A stretch of DNA of 64,000 nucleotides from Bacteroidales bacterium (GTDB lineage Bacteria; Bacteroidota; Bacteroidia; Bacteroidales; VadinHA17). The stretch's first letter is position 1, and every line of letters starts with the position of its first letter. Location of the stretch: the NCBI GenBank assembly GCA_003141895.1, contig PLNT01000017.1:1-64000 (forward strand), read 5' to 3'. Positions 36,886-43,857 of this stretch are shown here, one piece after another. The notes beneath the pieces were generated by a model, which did no database searches, was not told where the DNA came from, and worked only from the letters and a program-made list of their open reading frames with translations. Both the position numbers and the translations under genes were made by a program.

Positions 36886-37345
36886 ACTGCACCATTTGTC
36901 AGGATTATTTATCATAGAAATTAACATTTTTCGTACTTCATCATATCTGCTCATTAAGTCTGAGTGAACGGATTCAGTTATATATTTTGAAGCTTCTGAA
37001 TAATCGAGCCACCCTGTGAAATATTAAAAACTGCAAGAAAATGTTTTTTATTGAAGAGTTCTTAGTGTGAAACTTAAGATTCTAAATGAGTGTATTTCAC
37101 AGGGCTGTTTCATATTCTTCTCCCAAAGAATCGGTTAATTTACTTATGAACGATTTAACGTAGCGTCGTTTTGCCCAGGACTCTGCCATACAGGACGTAA
37201 CTGATTTTGATGATCTTCTTATTTGATCAGTGAGTGAATACTTTTCTTCTTTAGGATAGCTTTTTGTTATTTCGAATATATCCATTGCTAACTTAAATGC
37301 TTTCTGATATACGATCAGATCTTTAAAACTGTTTATCTGAGTCAT
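36883..37345 (-). pseudogene. Four-helix-bundle S23 (23S rRNA IVS-type) protein gene, interrupted
   Basis: The ATG at 37345 gives 82 residues (FKDLIVYQKAFKLAMDIFEI, RRSSKSVTSCMAESWAKRR, ending GEEYETAL) that stop at 37097, in mid-family. The missing C-terminal part is found 83 bases further on in another frame: WLDYSEASKYITESVHSDLM through to NNPDKWCS and a TAA at 36883. Between them is a 93-base segment (37012-37104) with perfect 12-base inverted ends, which brings in the stop. Joined, the parts give the usual length of about 120 residues. S23 proteins are Avd-like helical bundles of uncertain function, first known from 23S rRNA intervening sequences. Confidence 0.85.
37012..37104. mobile_element. 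93-bp MITE-like insertion with 12-bp terminal inverted repeats
   Basis: CCCTGTGAAATA at 37012-37023 and TATTTCACAGGG at 37093-37104 are perfect inverted copies, with 69 A/T-rich bases between. The segment splits an S23 gene whose two halves are both recognisable, so it was inserted rather than inherited. No flanking target duplication is clear; two codons of the gene may have been lost. No second copy was noticed in the window. Confidence 0.65.
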
Positions 37346-37378
37346 GATCTATTACTATCTAGAAGTTTAGAGGGAAAT

Positions 37379-37912
37379 TTAGCGAAAGCCAATTCGTTTT
37401 CGTTTAGTTTGTTCAATTTGTTGTTTATCCTTCTCTAAAAGGTAACTGATTGCATCATAAACATCTGTAAACTTTCCTTCAATCTCTCTTAATCTGTCAG
37501 TTAAATCCTTATAGGTAAGCGCATATTGCCTGATAATGACAAAAGCTCTCATTATAGCTATATTTACCTGAATTGCTTTTACCGAGTTTAATATACCACT
37601 CAACATTGCCAGACCTTGTTCAGTAAAGGCATAAGGTGTTGCAGTAATATTCCTTTTCTTAGATGCGGTCACATTTTGTGACTGCATAGTTTTACTGTTT
37701 CCTGATGCGGTAACAATTTGTGACCGCATACTATCCCATTCATCAATTGTCAATCGAAACATAAAATCAGAAGGAAATCTCTGAATATTCCTTTTTACTG
37801 CCTGATTTAATGCCTTGGTAGAAACTTCATAAAGTTCTGCAAGATCGAAATCGAGCATCACTTTATGTCCTCTGATTTCATAAATTTTATTCTGTATAAC
37901 TTGAAGTTCCAC
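37379..37912 (-). CDS. ORF6N domain DNA-binding protein
   Basis: 177 residues. The N-terminal ORF6N domain is clear: IYEIRGHKVMLDFDLAELYEV, TKALNQAVKRNIQRFPSDFMFRL, YAFTEQGLAMLSGIL. The family is found in phage and accessory regions and is thought to bind DNA. The C-terminus is a charged coiled coil. An internal near-repeat (MRSQIVTAS, MQSQNVTAS) is seen at about residues 61-83. It lies just upstream of the S23 pseudogene (33-base gap), and the segment holding both is bounded by heptamer arrays at 36767 and 38070. Function in the cell is unknown. Confidence 0.85.
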   Translation of the reverse strand: MELQVIQNKIYEIRGHKVMLDFDLAELYEVSTKALNQAVKRNIQRFPSDFMFRLTIDEWDSMRSQIVTASGNSKTMQSQNVTASKKRNITATPYAFTEQGLAMLSGILNSVKAIQVNIAIMRAFVIIRQYALTYKDLTDRLREIEGKFTDVYDAISYLLEKDKQQIEQTKRKRIGFR

Positions 37913-38069
37913 AGTATAAATTTAAATATATAATCTTAATAATTAAGAGTTTCTGCGCTAAAATTGAGGTTTCAATTTGCAACCTCATTCAGGTGCGTAG
38001 TGATAGTACATTTTTTGTATGATACAAAATCTGTCTTATTCAGAGATTAGAGATACAATCTGTCGTCAG

Positions 38070-38132
38070 GAGGTTGGAGGTGAGTATTTCGAGGTGAGAG
38101 ACTCATATCTCATTTCTCATTTCTCACTTCTT
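38070..38132. repeat. Degenerate heptamer array between ORF6N and an HTH gene
   Basis: Nine 7-base units in register: GAGGTGA occurs at 38077 and 38091, then ATATCTC, ATTTCTC, ATTTCTC and ACTTCTT. Purine units change to pyrimidine units midway, as in the array at 36767-36885, of which it looks like a diverged relative. The HTH gene's TGA stop (38124-38126) falls inside it. Confidence 0.75.
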
Positions 38133-38339
38133 TTTACCACTCTTTTCGTAAATAACAATCATTTCTGCCAGTTCCTGTCCAATTTTGTTGATGCCATAAA
38201 GAATGCGACGACTCTGTTTCTCAGAAGGCTTTTTATGACCTCTCACATACAGAGACAATAGAGTGGGATTCATGCCGATCTTCTCAGCAAGAGCCTTTGA
38301 GTTCAGTACCTCAAAAGTCGAACGATAAACGCGAAACAT
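38124..38339 (-). CDS. Small HTH protein
   Basis: 71 residues from the ATG at 38339; a TTG 12 bases upstream is an alternative. The middle section LAEKIGMNPTLLSLYVRGHKKPSEKQSRRIL reads as an XRE-type helix-turn-helix. The remainder is charged, ending GKKK. It follows the DUF4143 ATPase gene in the same direction with a 22-base gap. No partner toxin is obvious. The stop codon lies in the heptamer array, so the C-terminal residues may derive from repeat sequence. Confidence 0.6.
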   Translation of the reverse strand: MFRVYRSTFEVLNSKALAEKIGMNPTLLSLYVRGHKKPSEKQSRRILYGINKIGQELAEMIVIYEKSGKKK

Positions 38340-38361
38340 TATTGGACTCAAGGTTAACGGT

Positions 38362-39513
38362 TCAAAGAGTGGGGTTTGAGGTTGGTTGCTTCATCAGAAA
38401 ATCTAATATGTTTTCAGGTGAGATGAGTTGAAATTCTGAATCAGGATAGGCAGTCGTAAAAGTTTTTGATAAATGGGGCCTTTTCCTGCTATTCCATTTA
38501 AACTCAAAAGCAAACAATTTTCCTTGTCGCTCTTCAATATAGTCAATCTCCTGCTGTTGAGTGGTTCTCCAGAAATAGGACTTGAAATCAATATCTTTAT
38601 TATGAAGTAACTTGTACCTTTCACTTATGAGAAAATTCTCCCATAAGGCTCCTGTATCGCTACGTGAAGTAAGTGGTAAAAAATTCCCAAGAATTGCATT
38701 CCTTATACCGTTGTCATAAAAGTATATTTTCCGTCCTTTTTTAATTTCATTTCTGACATTTCTGTTCAATCCGTTTAATCTGAATATTATATAAGCTTTT
38801 TCCAGCAGGTCTACATATTTTTCTATTGTCCCTTTATCATAATCAAGTAGCTTTGCAAGTTCATTATACGACACCTCGTTACCTATTTGTAAAGCAAGTG
38901 CCTTTAATAACTTTTCTAACAATACCGGTTTTTGGATTTGTTCGAGGTTTAATAAATCTTTATAAAGAAAACTTGAAGCCAGAGATTTCAATAATTTGAG
39001 TTCATGTCCCGGATTAAGTGCAATGTCGGGATAATATCCATAGATCATCCTATGTTCCATTAATCTTCTTTCTGTCAGTAACCCATGATGATCGACCATC
39101 TCTTCAAAAGAAAACGGATGCAGGAAAAACTCAAATTTCCGACCCGTCATTGGCTCATTAATTTTAGTTGCCAGTTCAAATGATGAGGAACCTGTAGCAA
39201 TGAGCTGAATATTTTCAAAATTATCATGTATTATCTTTAAAACCAAGCCTGTTTCAGGAATGCGTTGAGCCTCATCGATTACGACAATTTTATGATCACC
39301 GATCAGAGGTATAATTTTTGTCGGGTTAAGATTTGATAATACTTCACGAACATCTGAATCATCACCATTCAGAAAAAGAGTCTTCCCAAACTGATCTTTT
39401 ATAAGATTTTTAACCAATGTGGTTTTACCCACCTGTCGTGCACCAAGAATAATAATTGTTTTCCTTTTAAACAGGTGCTTTTGAATCTCTTTTTCAAGAT
39501 GTCGTGTTACCAT
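38362..39513 (-). CDS. AAA_14 / DUF4143 family ATPase
   Basis: 383 residues from ATG 39513 (a TTG two codons earlier is possible). Walker A is GARQVGKTT near residue 20, Walker B VVIDEAQRIP, and the sensor ATGSSSFEL. The C-terminal DUF4143 domain has ETGALWENFLISE-like residues (here DTGALWENFLISERY), YFWRTTQQQEIDYIE and FEFKWN, a PD-(D/E)XK-like region. Such ATPases are abundant, variable accessory genes in Bacteroidota and archaea with no firmly known role. Upstream there is a short A/T-rich intergenic stretch including a TATGTGATTT/AAATCACATA inverted repeat at 39541-39560. Confidence 0.88.
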   Translation of the reverse strand: MVTRHLEKEIQKHLFKRKTIIILGARQVGKTTLVKNLIKDQFGKTLFLNGDDSDVREVLSNLNPTKIIPLIGDHKIVVIDEAQRIPETGLVLKIIHDNFENIQLIATGSSSFELATKINEPMTGRKFEFFLHPFSFEEMVDHHGLLTERRLMEHRMIYGYYPDIALNPGHELKLLKSLASSFLYKDLLNLEQIQKPVLLEKLLKALALQIGNEVSYNELAKLLDYDKGTIEKYVDLLEKAYIIFRLNGLNRNVRNEIKKGRKIYFYDNGIRNAILGNFLPLTSRSDTGALWENFLISERYKLLHNKDIDFKSYFWRTTQQQEIDYIEERQGKLFAFEFKWNSRKRPHLSKTFTTAYPDSEFQLISPENILDFLMKQPTSNPTL

Positions 39514-39540
39514 AATCAATTTTTATACAAACATACATAT

Positions 39541-39560
39541 TATGTGATTTAAATCACATA
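39541..39560 (-). promoter_or_regulatory. Perfect palindrome upstream of the ATPase gene (possible operator)
   Basis: TATGTGATTTAAATCACATA is a perfect 20-base palindrome 28 bases upstream of the ATPase start. Its half-site TGTGA with TCACA spacing resembles CRP/FNR-family operators (TGTGAnnnnnnTCACA). Binding of such a regulator is inference. Confidence 0.5.
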
Positions 39561-39657
39561 ATATTATACTTATTTGCGATTATGTTTCTGTTTTCAATGA
39601 TTAAGGTCACTCAGATTACAACTTACTTTCCCTAAACCAAATCTTTTGAGGATCAGG

Positions 39658-39921
39658 TTAACAGCAATGCTCAAGTATATTACCTGTATAAAGGCCATGA
39701 ACCGGAAATATTAAATCCCAATCGCGACCCCAAACCAAATTGCCATTTACAATTTTGAATTTTTTGAAATTGCTTATATTAAGGTACTTCTCCCATTGAG
39801 GATGAGGATTTTTTTTAAAAAAGAGTTCAAAATCTATTACCCTGATGGTATCGTCAGAAAATTCTATTTTAATCTTGTAAGATTGAATGTGAGTAGCACG
39901 GATAACTATAATTGTATTCAT
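39658..39921 (-). CDS. DUF2442 domain protein
   Basis: 87 residues from ATG 39921. TIIVIRATHIQSYKIKIEFSDD and the C-terminal FKIVNGNLVWGRDWDLIFP match DUF2442, a small beta-rich family found beside HicB- or DUF4160-type genes in predicted toxin-antitoxin modules. A frame reaching 40071 exists, but its first 50 residues are the HicB-like gene read in another frame, so the shorter start is right. It begins 4 bases after the HicB-like stop, implying co-translation. Confidence 0.82.
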   Translation of the reverse strand: MNTIIVIRATHIQSYKIKIEFSDDTIRVIDFELFFKKNPHPQWEKYLNISNFKKFKIVNGNLVWGRDWDLIFPVHGLYTGNILEHCC

Positions 39922-39925
39922 GGTT

Positions 39926-40093
39926 TTACTTTTTTTGTGATTTTTTCTTTCTATCAAAATAGAGAGCGAATGCTTCATTGGAGTTATCAAGCAATTCATT
40001 GATTGTTGCTCCGGTAGTATATACCGGGTAGTCTTCCGAATAAGCAGAAAACCCCGTTTTTGTCTTTTCAATTGTAACTAATATTTTCCTCAT
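39926..40093 (-). CDS. HicB-like short protein
   Basis: 55 residues, ATG at 40093 and TAA at 39926-39928. The sequence opens MRKILVTIEKTKTGFSAYSE and continues with VYTTGATINELLDNSNEAF, the beta-beta-beta-alpha fold of HicB antitoxins without the C-terminal DNA-binding tail; it ends in a lysine-rich stretch. The partner is DUF2442 encoded 4 bases downstream rather than HicA. An antitoxin-like role is inferred from the fold and pairing. Its start codon is next to the heptamer array at 40098. Confidence 0.8.
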   Translation of the reverse strand: MRKILVTIEKTKTGFSAYSEDYPVYTTGATINELLDNSNEAFALYFDRKKKSQKK

Positions 40094-40097
40094 AGGT

Positions 40098-40146
40098 AAG
40101 CAAAGGAGAAAGTGAAAAGGAGAAAGTAGAAAGTAAAGACAATTAA
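40098..40146. repeat. Heptamer array, left flank of an S23 gene
   Basis: Seven units of 7 bases in register; GGAGAAA at 40105 and 40119 alternates with GTGAAAA, GTAGAAA and GTAAAGA. The S23 stop codon (40143-40145) lies in the last unit. On the complementary strand the units match those of the array at 40520-40561, so the two flank the gene as inverted repeats. Confidence 0.85.
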
Positions 40147-40493
40147 TTTCTTGGAGCTACTTTTACAGTAATTGAACCCAGAATATTTTTAAGTTCAAAA
40201 CTTTCCTTTTCCAGTCTTTCAATTTCTGTGTTTTTAGAATATAATTCCCGCAAAATCCTTAACCAATAATTTGATTCTCGCATTTCCTTTAAAGATATAC
40301 CAACTTTATTGCTAAAATCAGGTTTTGATACGGCCCCTTGAGCTTCCTCGTAATTAGCACCAGAAGATGTGGATGATTTTATGAGCTGAGGCTTTATAAT
40401 AAGTAATTCTGAATAACCCTTAAAATTCCGAAGCATTTTAATGACATCAATCGCAAATCGGAATAACCTTTTCTGCAAATCATTTTCATTCAT
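40143..40493 (-). CDS. Four-helix-bundle S23 protein
   Basis: 116 residues: LFRFAIDVIKMLRNF, LIKSSTSSGANYEEAQGA, FSNKVGISLKEMRESNYWLRIL. This is the S23 / Avd-like helical bundle, of full length (about 115-120 residues). S23 proteins were first seen as open reading frames in 23S rRNA intervening sequences and resemble the Avd accessory protein of diversity-generating retroelements; they form pentameric barrels and may bind nucleic acid. Function is not established. The gene is bracketed by inverted heptamer arrays (40098-40146 and 40520-40561). Confidence 0.9.
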   Translation of the reverse strand: MNENDLQKRLFRFAIDVIKMLRNFKGYSELLIIKPQLIKSSTSSGANYEEAQGAVSKPDFSNKVGISLKEMRESNYWLRILRELYSKNTEIERLEKESFELKNILGSITVKVAPRN

Positions 40494-40519
40494 TATCTTA
40501 GTTTTTTGGTTAAATTTTC

Positions 40520-40561
40520 TTGCTACTTTCTCCTTTCAACTTTCAACTTTCAACTTTCTCC
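40520..40561. repeat. Heptamer array, right flank of an S23 gene
   Basis: Six units of 7 bases in register: TTGCTAC, TTTCTCC, three exact TTTCAAC, TTTCTCC. Reverse complement of the same motif family as 40098-40146 (GGAGAAA). It lies 26 bases upstream of the S23 start codon. Confidence 0.85.
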
Positions 40562-40682
40562 TTGTCCCCCGGGCATGCTTTCGCCCCGTCAGTCACATGG
40601 TGAAATGTGCCTAACAAGGCCTTGTATTCTGTGTTTGCAGTCATTTCATGGGTGTTATGAAATAACTGACTTTCCAACTATT

Positions 40683-40805
40683 TAAACCCACCCCTAACCC
40701 CTTCAGGGAGGGGAATTCACTTACCTAATCTTCTTCATTCTTTCCTGTGCTCTGTGCTTTTTTCTCCTAAAACCCACCCCTATCCCCTCCAGGGAGGGGA
40801 ATTCA
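40683..40805. repeat. Two direct copies of a GC-rich palindromic element
   Basis: A unit starting AACCCACCCCTA and ending GGGAGGGGAATTCA occurs at 40683-40716 and again at 40770-40805; a third relative is at 43265-43303. Each contains a CCCCT/AGGGG hairpin. They resemble single ends of the palindrome-bounded elements described at 53477 and 57063. The rest of 40562-40810 holds no gene. Confidence 0.65.
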
Positions 40806-40810
40806 ACTGG

Positions 40811-41365
40811 TTAGACTTTCTCCTTTACTTCCGAATTATTCCAGAGCGGCAGTAAATCAGATTTCTTTAGTTTCATCAGATGACAATCTGCCTCACCAGG
40901 ATTGAGCACTACATAACTTACCTTCCTGCCCACAAGTTCCTCCGCCTGCATTATTTTCCTGGCTAAATATTCCCTGTCGATATTCTCTCCCACAAGAATG
41001 AGATCAATAACCGGACTGTCTTTCCCTCTTGCAAAATCACCAGTGAGATAAATGCACAGAAGATTCCCTAACCGGTGAATGACTTTATCAATCACCCGGT
41101 CAATACCGGCTTCTTTCATTATTATATTATGGATATCACCAAACAGGGGATGTCCGGAGTTTGCCTGGTAAACTTTCTTGTTACCATCGCGAAGAGAATG
41201 CAAAAGTCCGGCTTCTTCGAAGCGGTTCAGTTCAAGACGTATTGCATTTGAGGATTCACCAAATTCAGATTCAAGCCCCCTTAAATGAGCTTTGGTTCTG
41301 CTGTTGAGGAAAAACTTTCTGAGTAGTTTTATCCTCGTCTCTGAAGTGATCAGAGTGTTTATCAT
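40811..41365 (-). CDS. HTH regulator with nucleotidyltransferase-like domain
   Basis: 184 residues. The first 75 form a winged helix (TKAHLRGLESEFGESSNAIRLELNRFEEAGLL). Residues 100-184 resemble a MntA-type nucleotidyltransferase fold: YLTGDFARGKDSPVIDLILVG corresponds to the GSxARG...SDxDLxV motif, but the metal-binding aspartates are partly lost (VIDLI), so it is probably not catalytic. Proteins of this plan occur near Bacteroidota polysaccharide loci and are presumed regulators. It lies between the accessory patch and a repeat-filled gap. Confidence 0.75.
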   Translation of the reverse strand: MINTLITSETRIKLLRKFFLNSRTKAHLRGLESEFGESSNAIRLELNRFEEAGLLHSLRDGNKKVYQANSGHPLFGDIHNIIMKEAGIDRVIDKVIHRLGNLLCIYLTGDFARGKDSPVIDLILVGENIDREYLARKIMQAEELVGRKVSYVVLNPGEADCHLMKLKKSDLLPLWNNSEVKEKV

Positions 41366-41840
41366 CAGGTAAAGATCAGGTTATTGAGTAGCAAACTTAC
41401 TCGTTTTTTGGAAATTACCAAATTTTAATGTTCATTTCTTTTGCTTGCCCAAGTCAATTGTCACTTTCTTTGTCTTGAAATACATATTTCTTTGTCCCTT
41501 TTTTGCTTGCCCAAAAAAGGAACCAAAAAAGGGCAGACTCAAAAATGTTAATCTATTTCCAAAAAAGATTTGGCGGCATTTGAAATCCAAGAATACAATA
41601 AAACCACTCATTAATTGCTAATTAGAACCGCATCATTTAAGTCACGGCGCGAGGGAAAACCCGAATCGAGCAGAACGTGAGGCACGGATTACAAATCCGC
41701 GCCATCTATGCTCCTTGTTTTTCCCAATCCCGGGTAAGCGGGACTGAGGCCTTTTGAAATCCAAAGTCAAAATACTTATTAGAAGAAAAAATTTATATAA
41801 TATATAACTGAATTTCATAAGTCTAGGTGCGAAGGCAAAT

Positions 41841-41926
41841 CCGGAAATGGTGCGAACTGCAGCCAAAACGGTAGCGGGTATGCCTGTGTAGCGGGCGCCC
41901 GTTTTGGCTGTAGTTGGCATTTCCGG
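41841..41926 (-). repeat. Palindromic repeat, copy 1 (inverted relative to 50434-50521)
   Basis: Begins and ends CCGGAAATG/CATTTCCGG, with inner arms AGCCAAAACGG and CCGTTTTGGCT and a central GGGCGCCCG. The same sequence in opposite orientation occupies 50434-50521, differing mainly in the loop. It is a MITE-like hairpin unit. Confidence 0.8.
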
Positions 41927-41940
41927 CCTTCTTTTCTTTG

Positions 41941-41974
41941 GTTCATTTCTTTTGAAGGAGCAAAAGAAATGAAC
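41941..41974. repeat. Perfect 14-bp hairpin upstream of the nucleotidyltransferase gene
   Basis: GTTCATTTCTTTTG, 6-base loop, CAAAAGAAATGAAC. Same geometry (14-bp stem, 6-base loop) as the hairpin at 50831-50864. On either strand the stem is A/T-rich without a T tail, so it is more likely a repeat unit than a terminator. Confidence 0.65.
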
Positions 41975-42000
41975 AATAGAAATAAATTAACTTTGGGGTT

Positions 42001-42972
42001 ATGCGAGAACTGCTATTATTATTATGCCAATACCCATTCAGGGAAGAAAACCGTGAACCACTGAGGGACCAGCTGGCAAAGGTTCAGAATTGGACCAAAC
42101 TTGTCGGGTTGGTAAACGCCCATGGGATAATAGCCCTTGCTGCATATAATATAAAGGAATCAGGACTTGTGAAAGAAGTTCCTGCAGATGCAATGGCAAG
42201 TCTTGAAAACGGCTATAAGCAGAGCATGATCCGTAATTTATGGCTTGTTGAAAGATGGAGAGAGGTCAATGCAATTCTTTCTGATGCCGGGATAAAACAT
42301 GTGCTGCTGAAAGGTATGGCACTCGAACACACTCTTTATGGATCAAAAGGTCTGCGGCAGATGAACGATAATGATATCCTGATAAAAAGAGATGAAGCAA
42401 TCAAAGCATGGGAGCTCCTTCAGAATAACGGATACCTGCCGGGAATTTCTAAATCTGCTATTCACCGGAAAATTATGCTGAACATAGGGAAACATCTTCC
42501 CTGCCTGTTTAAAAACGGATATGCAATTGAGATACACCATGATCTGTTCAAAAATAACTCATCAAATGATCCGGTTGATGAAGCAATTGAAATATTAATC
42601 GAAGATACAAAAGCATGGATCCTGTCCGGGGACCTGCAAATAAAACATCTTACAGATCACTTTGAGAGACATGCATCAGAAGGAGATTGCCAGCTGCGAT
42701 TATATGCAGATATTAAGCTGTCTGACGAAACAAGTAATATAAATATTGAGGACAGATTTATTGATAATCCGATTCAATGTATGAATCCGGAATTTATGAG
42801 AACTTCATACAAAATAAATTTCAGGACAATTCCTGTGCGATATAAATTGCCATTCCTTTTAGGTGACATCTTCCCCTCACTGGAATGGATGAAGAACAGG
42901 TATAAGTGCGGTGAAGCGAAGGCGTTCTTATATTATCCACACAGGATTGGGAAGTTGTTGTGGCTGATTTAG
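42001..42972 (+). CDS. Nucleotidyltransferase family protein (NTP_transf_5 type)
   Basis: 323 residues. The core VLLKGMALEHTLYGSKGLRQMNDNDILI (101-128) matches the uncharacterised nucleotidyltransferase family PF14907, with Lys104 and the Asp123/Asp125 pair placed as in active members. The family is often beside S24/S26-like peptidases and PqqD-like genes in Bacteroidota and in peptide or polysaccharide clusters; its substrate is unknown. The C-terminal third (from about 225) has weaker similarity. The peptidase gene follows in the same direction after 400 bases of repeats. Confidence 0.75.
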   Translation: MRELLLLLCQYPFREENREPLRDQLAKVQNWTKLVGLVNAHGIIALAAYNIKESGLVKEVPADAMASLENGYKQSMIRNLWLVERWREVNAILSDAGIKHVLLKGMALEHTLYGSKGLRQMNDNDILIKRDEAIKAWELLQNNGYLPGISKSAIHRKIMLNIGKHLPCLFKNGYAIEIHHDLFKNNSSNDPVDEAIEILIEDTKAWILSGDLQIKHLTDHFERHASEGDCQLRLYADIKLSDETSNINIEDRFIDNPIQCMNPEFMRTSYKINFRTIPVRYKLPFLLGDIFPSLEWMKNRYKCGEAKAFLYYPHRIGKLLWLI

Positions 42973-42980
42973 GGGAAAGG

Positions 42981-43126
42981 GGCACCCCCTGGCCGCTTTG
43001 CGGCCTGTCCCCCTGAAGCCTGCCTGCCGGTAGGCAGGGGGGACTAATTCGGAGTTCTTGATGAAATTATTGAAAGACTGAGAATTTACCCCCCTTTAGG
43101 GGGGCAGGGGGGCCGCAAAGGGTGGG
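42981..43126. mobile_element. Palindrome-bounded element carrying a DUF559 remnant
   Basis: Left end (from 42981) reads ACCCCCTGGCCGC...GCGGCCTG and the right end GGGGGGCCGCAAAGGGTGGG, roughly inverted copies, each able to form hairpins. Between them 43048-43110 translates as GVLDEIIERLRIYPPLGGQGG, like the C-terminus of DUF559 nucleases. It looks like an internally deleted relative of the element at 57063-57634. Confidence 0.5.
43048..43110 (+). pseudogene. C-terminal remnant of a DUF559 endonuclease gene
   Basis: After a TAA at 43045 the frame gives FGVLDEIIERLRIYPPLGGQGG. DUF559 proteins end with a helix of this kind, and genes flanked by GC palindromes often run into them with a PL/GG-rich tail, as does the intact gene at 57064 (its tail is PLPLLFKGRGGGKG). 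No start or catalytic core remains. Confidence 0.45.
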
Positions 43127-43150
43127 AAGCTGTGTACAGGGTATGAGGCA

Positions 43151-43213
43151 AAATAAGATAAAAGATAAAAGGAAAAAGACAAAAGTAGGAACGGGATACG
43201 AGATACAAGTTAC
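43151..43213. repeat. Heptamer array, left member of a gene-free inverted pair
   Basis: Nine 7-base units: AAATAAG, ATAAAAG twice, GAAAAAG, ACAAAAG, TAGGAAC, GGGATAC, GAGATAC, AAGTTAC. The register holds while the motif drifts from AAAAG to GATAC. Confidence 0.75.
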
Positions 43214-43320
43214 GTGGGGTGTTGGGCAGCAATATAAGATCATCCTTCACGATCTTTTGTCTTGAAAAAACCCACCCCTAACCCCTCCAAGGAGGGGAAT
43301 AATTCAGGCTCCTTCATCAC

Positions 43321-43348
43321 TTTAATCTTTTTACTTTTGTCTTTTGTC
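43321..43348. repeat. Heptamer array, right member of a gene-free inverted pair
   Basis: Four 7-base units: TTTAATC, TTTTTAC and TTTTGTC twice. They are complementary to units of the array at 43151-43213. The 107 bases between hold no gene, only a GC palindrome (43265-43303). Confidence 0.7.
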
Positions 43349-43372
43349 TTCCATATTTATTAAAATTGCAGA

Positions 43373-43825
43373 ATGCCGGAAAAGATTCAGGATATGGATA
43401 TTGTACTTGCAGTTCTCGGATCGGGACACTCGGTTGAGCTGCCGGCAATTGGTTACAGCATGTATCCGGCTTTGAAACCCGGATATAAGGTTACTGTTGC
43501 CCCGTTTGATGAAATGAAAGCTGTCGTCGGAAACGTTGTAATCTGTAAATCAGATAGTCTGGTAATGCACCGGTTAATCAAAATAATTATAGACGATTCA
43601 GGAAAACCCATATTTACTACGAGGGGTGATTGCAGGAAAGAGAATGACTTTCCATGGCAGGCGGGATCAATTGTGGGGGTTGCCGCTACCTATAAAACAA
43701 ATGGGAAAGTATATCCGGTTAAATCATTTTTACCCGGCAACCTGAACTACCATTTTAATTACTGTTTACTTTGGATTTTTCTAATGTTAAAAAAAACGAT
43801 TAGCGGTGCAATTGAAAGCCATTAA
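43373..43825 (+). CDS. S24/S26-like peptidase (signal-peptidase fold)
   Basis: 150 residues. GYSMYPALKPG carries the presumed catalytic Ser29; VGNVVICKSDSLVMHRLIK contains His66 in the place where bacterial signal peptidase I has lysine, so a Ser-His dyad like SipW/ER signal peptidases is likely. TRGDCRKENDFPW matches the usual GD...D block. A hydrophobic segment near residues 130-145 may anchor it. It pairs with the nucleotidyltransferase upstream and precedes a T9SS cargo gene and a small peptide gene. Its substrate is unknown. Confidence 0.8.
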   Translation: MPEKIQDMDIVLAVLGSGHSVELPAIGYSMYPALKPGYKVTVAPFDEMKAVVGNVVICKSDSLVMHRLIKIIIDDSGKPIFTTRGDCRKENDFPWQAGSIVGVAATYKTNGKVYPVKSFLPGNLNYHFNYCLLWIFLMLKKTISGAIESH

Positions 43826-43857
43826 CCGCAAAGGTTGCAGAGAATTCAGTTTAGCAG

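Larger units (their letters stand above)
41366..42000. other. Gene-free, repeat-filled gap
   Basis: No credible coding region. Contents: TTCATTTCTTTTGCTTGCCC-type segments (41433-41540) related to those at 50323; fragments with TTTGAAATCC that recur near 50597; an 86-base palindromic repeat at 41841-41926; and a perfect hairpin at 41941-41974. A frame of 92 codons on the minus strand here is only the translated repeat. Confidence 0.7.

Noticed and set aside
39922-40071. N-terminal extension of the DUF2442 protein
   Set aside because: Those codons are the HicB-like gene read in another frame; the HicB-like frame has clear family features.
41642-41920. 92-codon minus-strand reading frame
   Set aside because: It is the translation of the palindromic repeat at 41841-41926 and adjoining repeat pieces; a similar frame arises from the copy at 50434.
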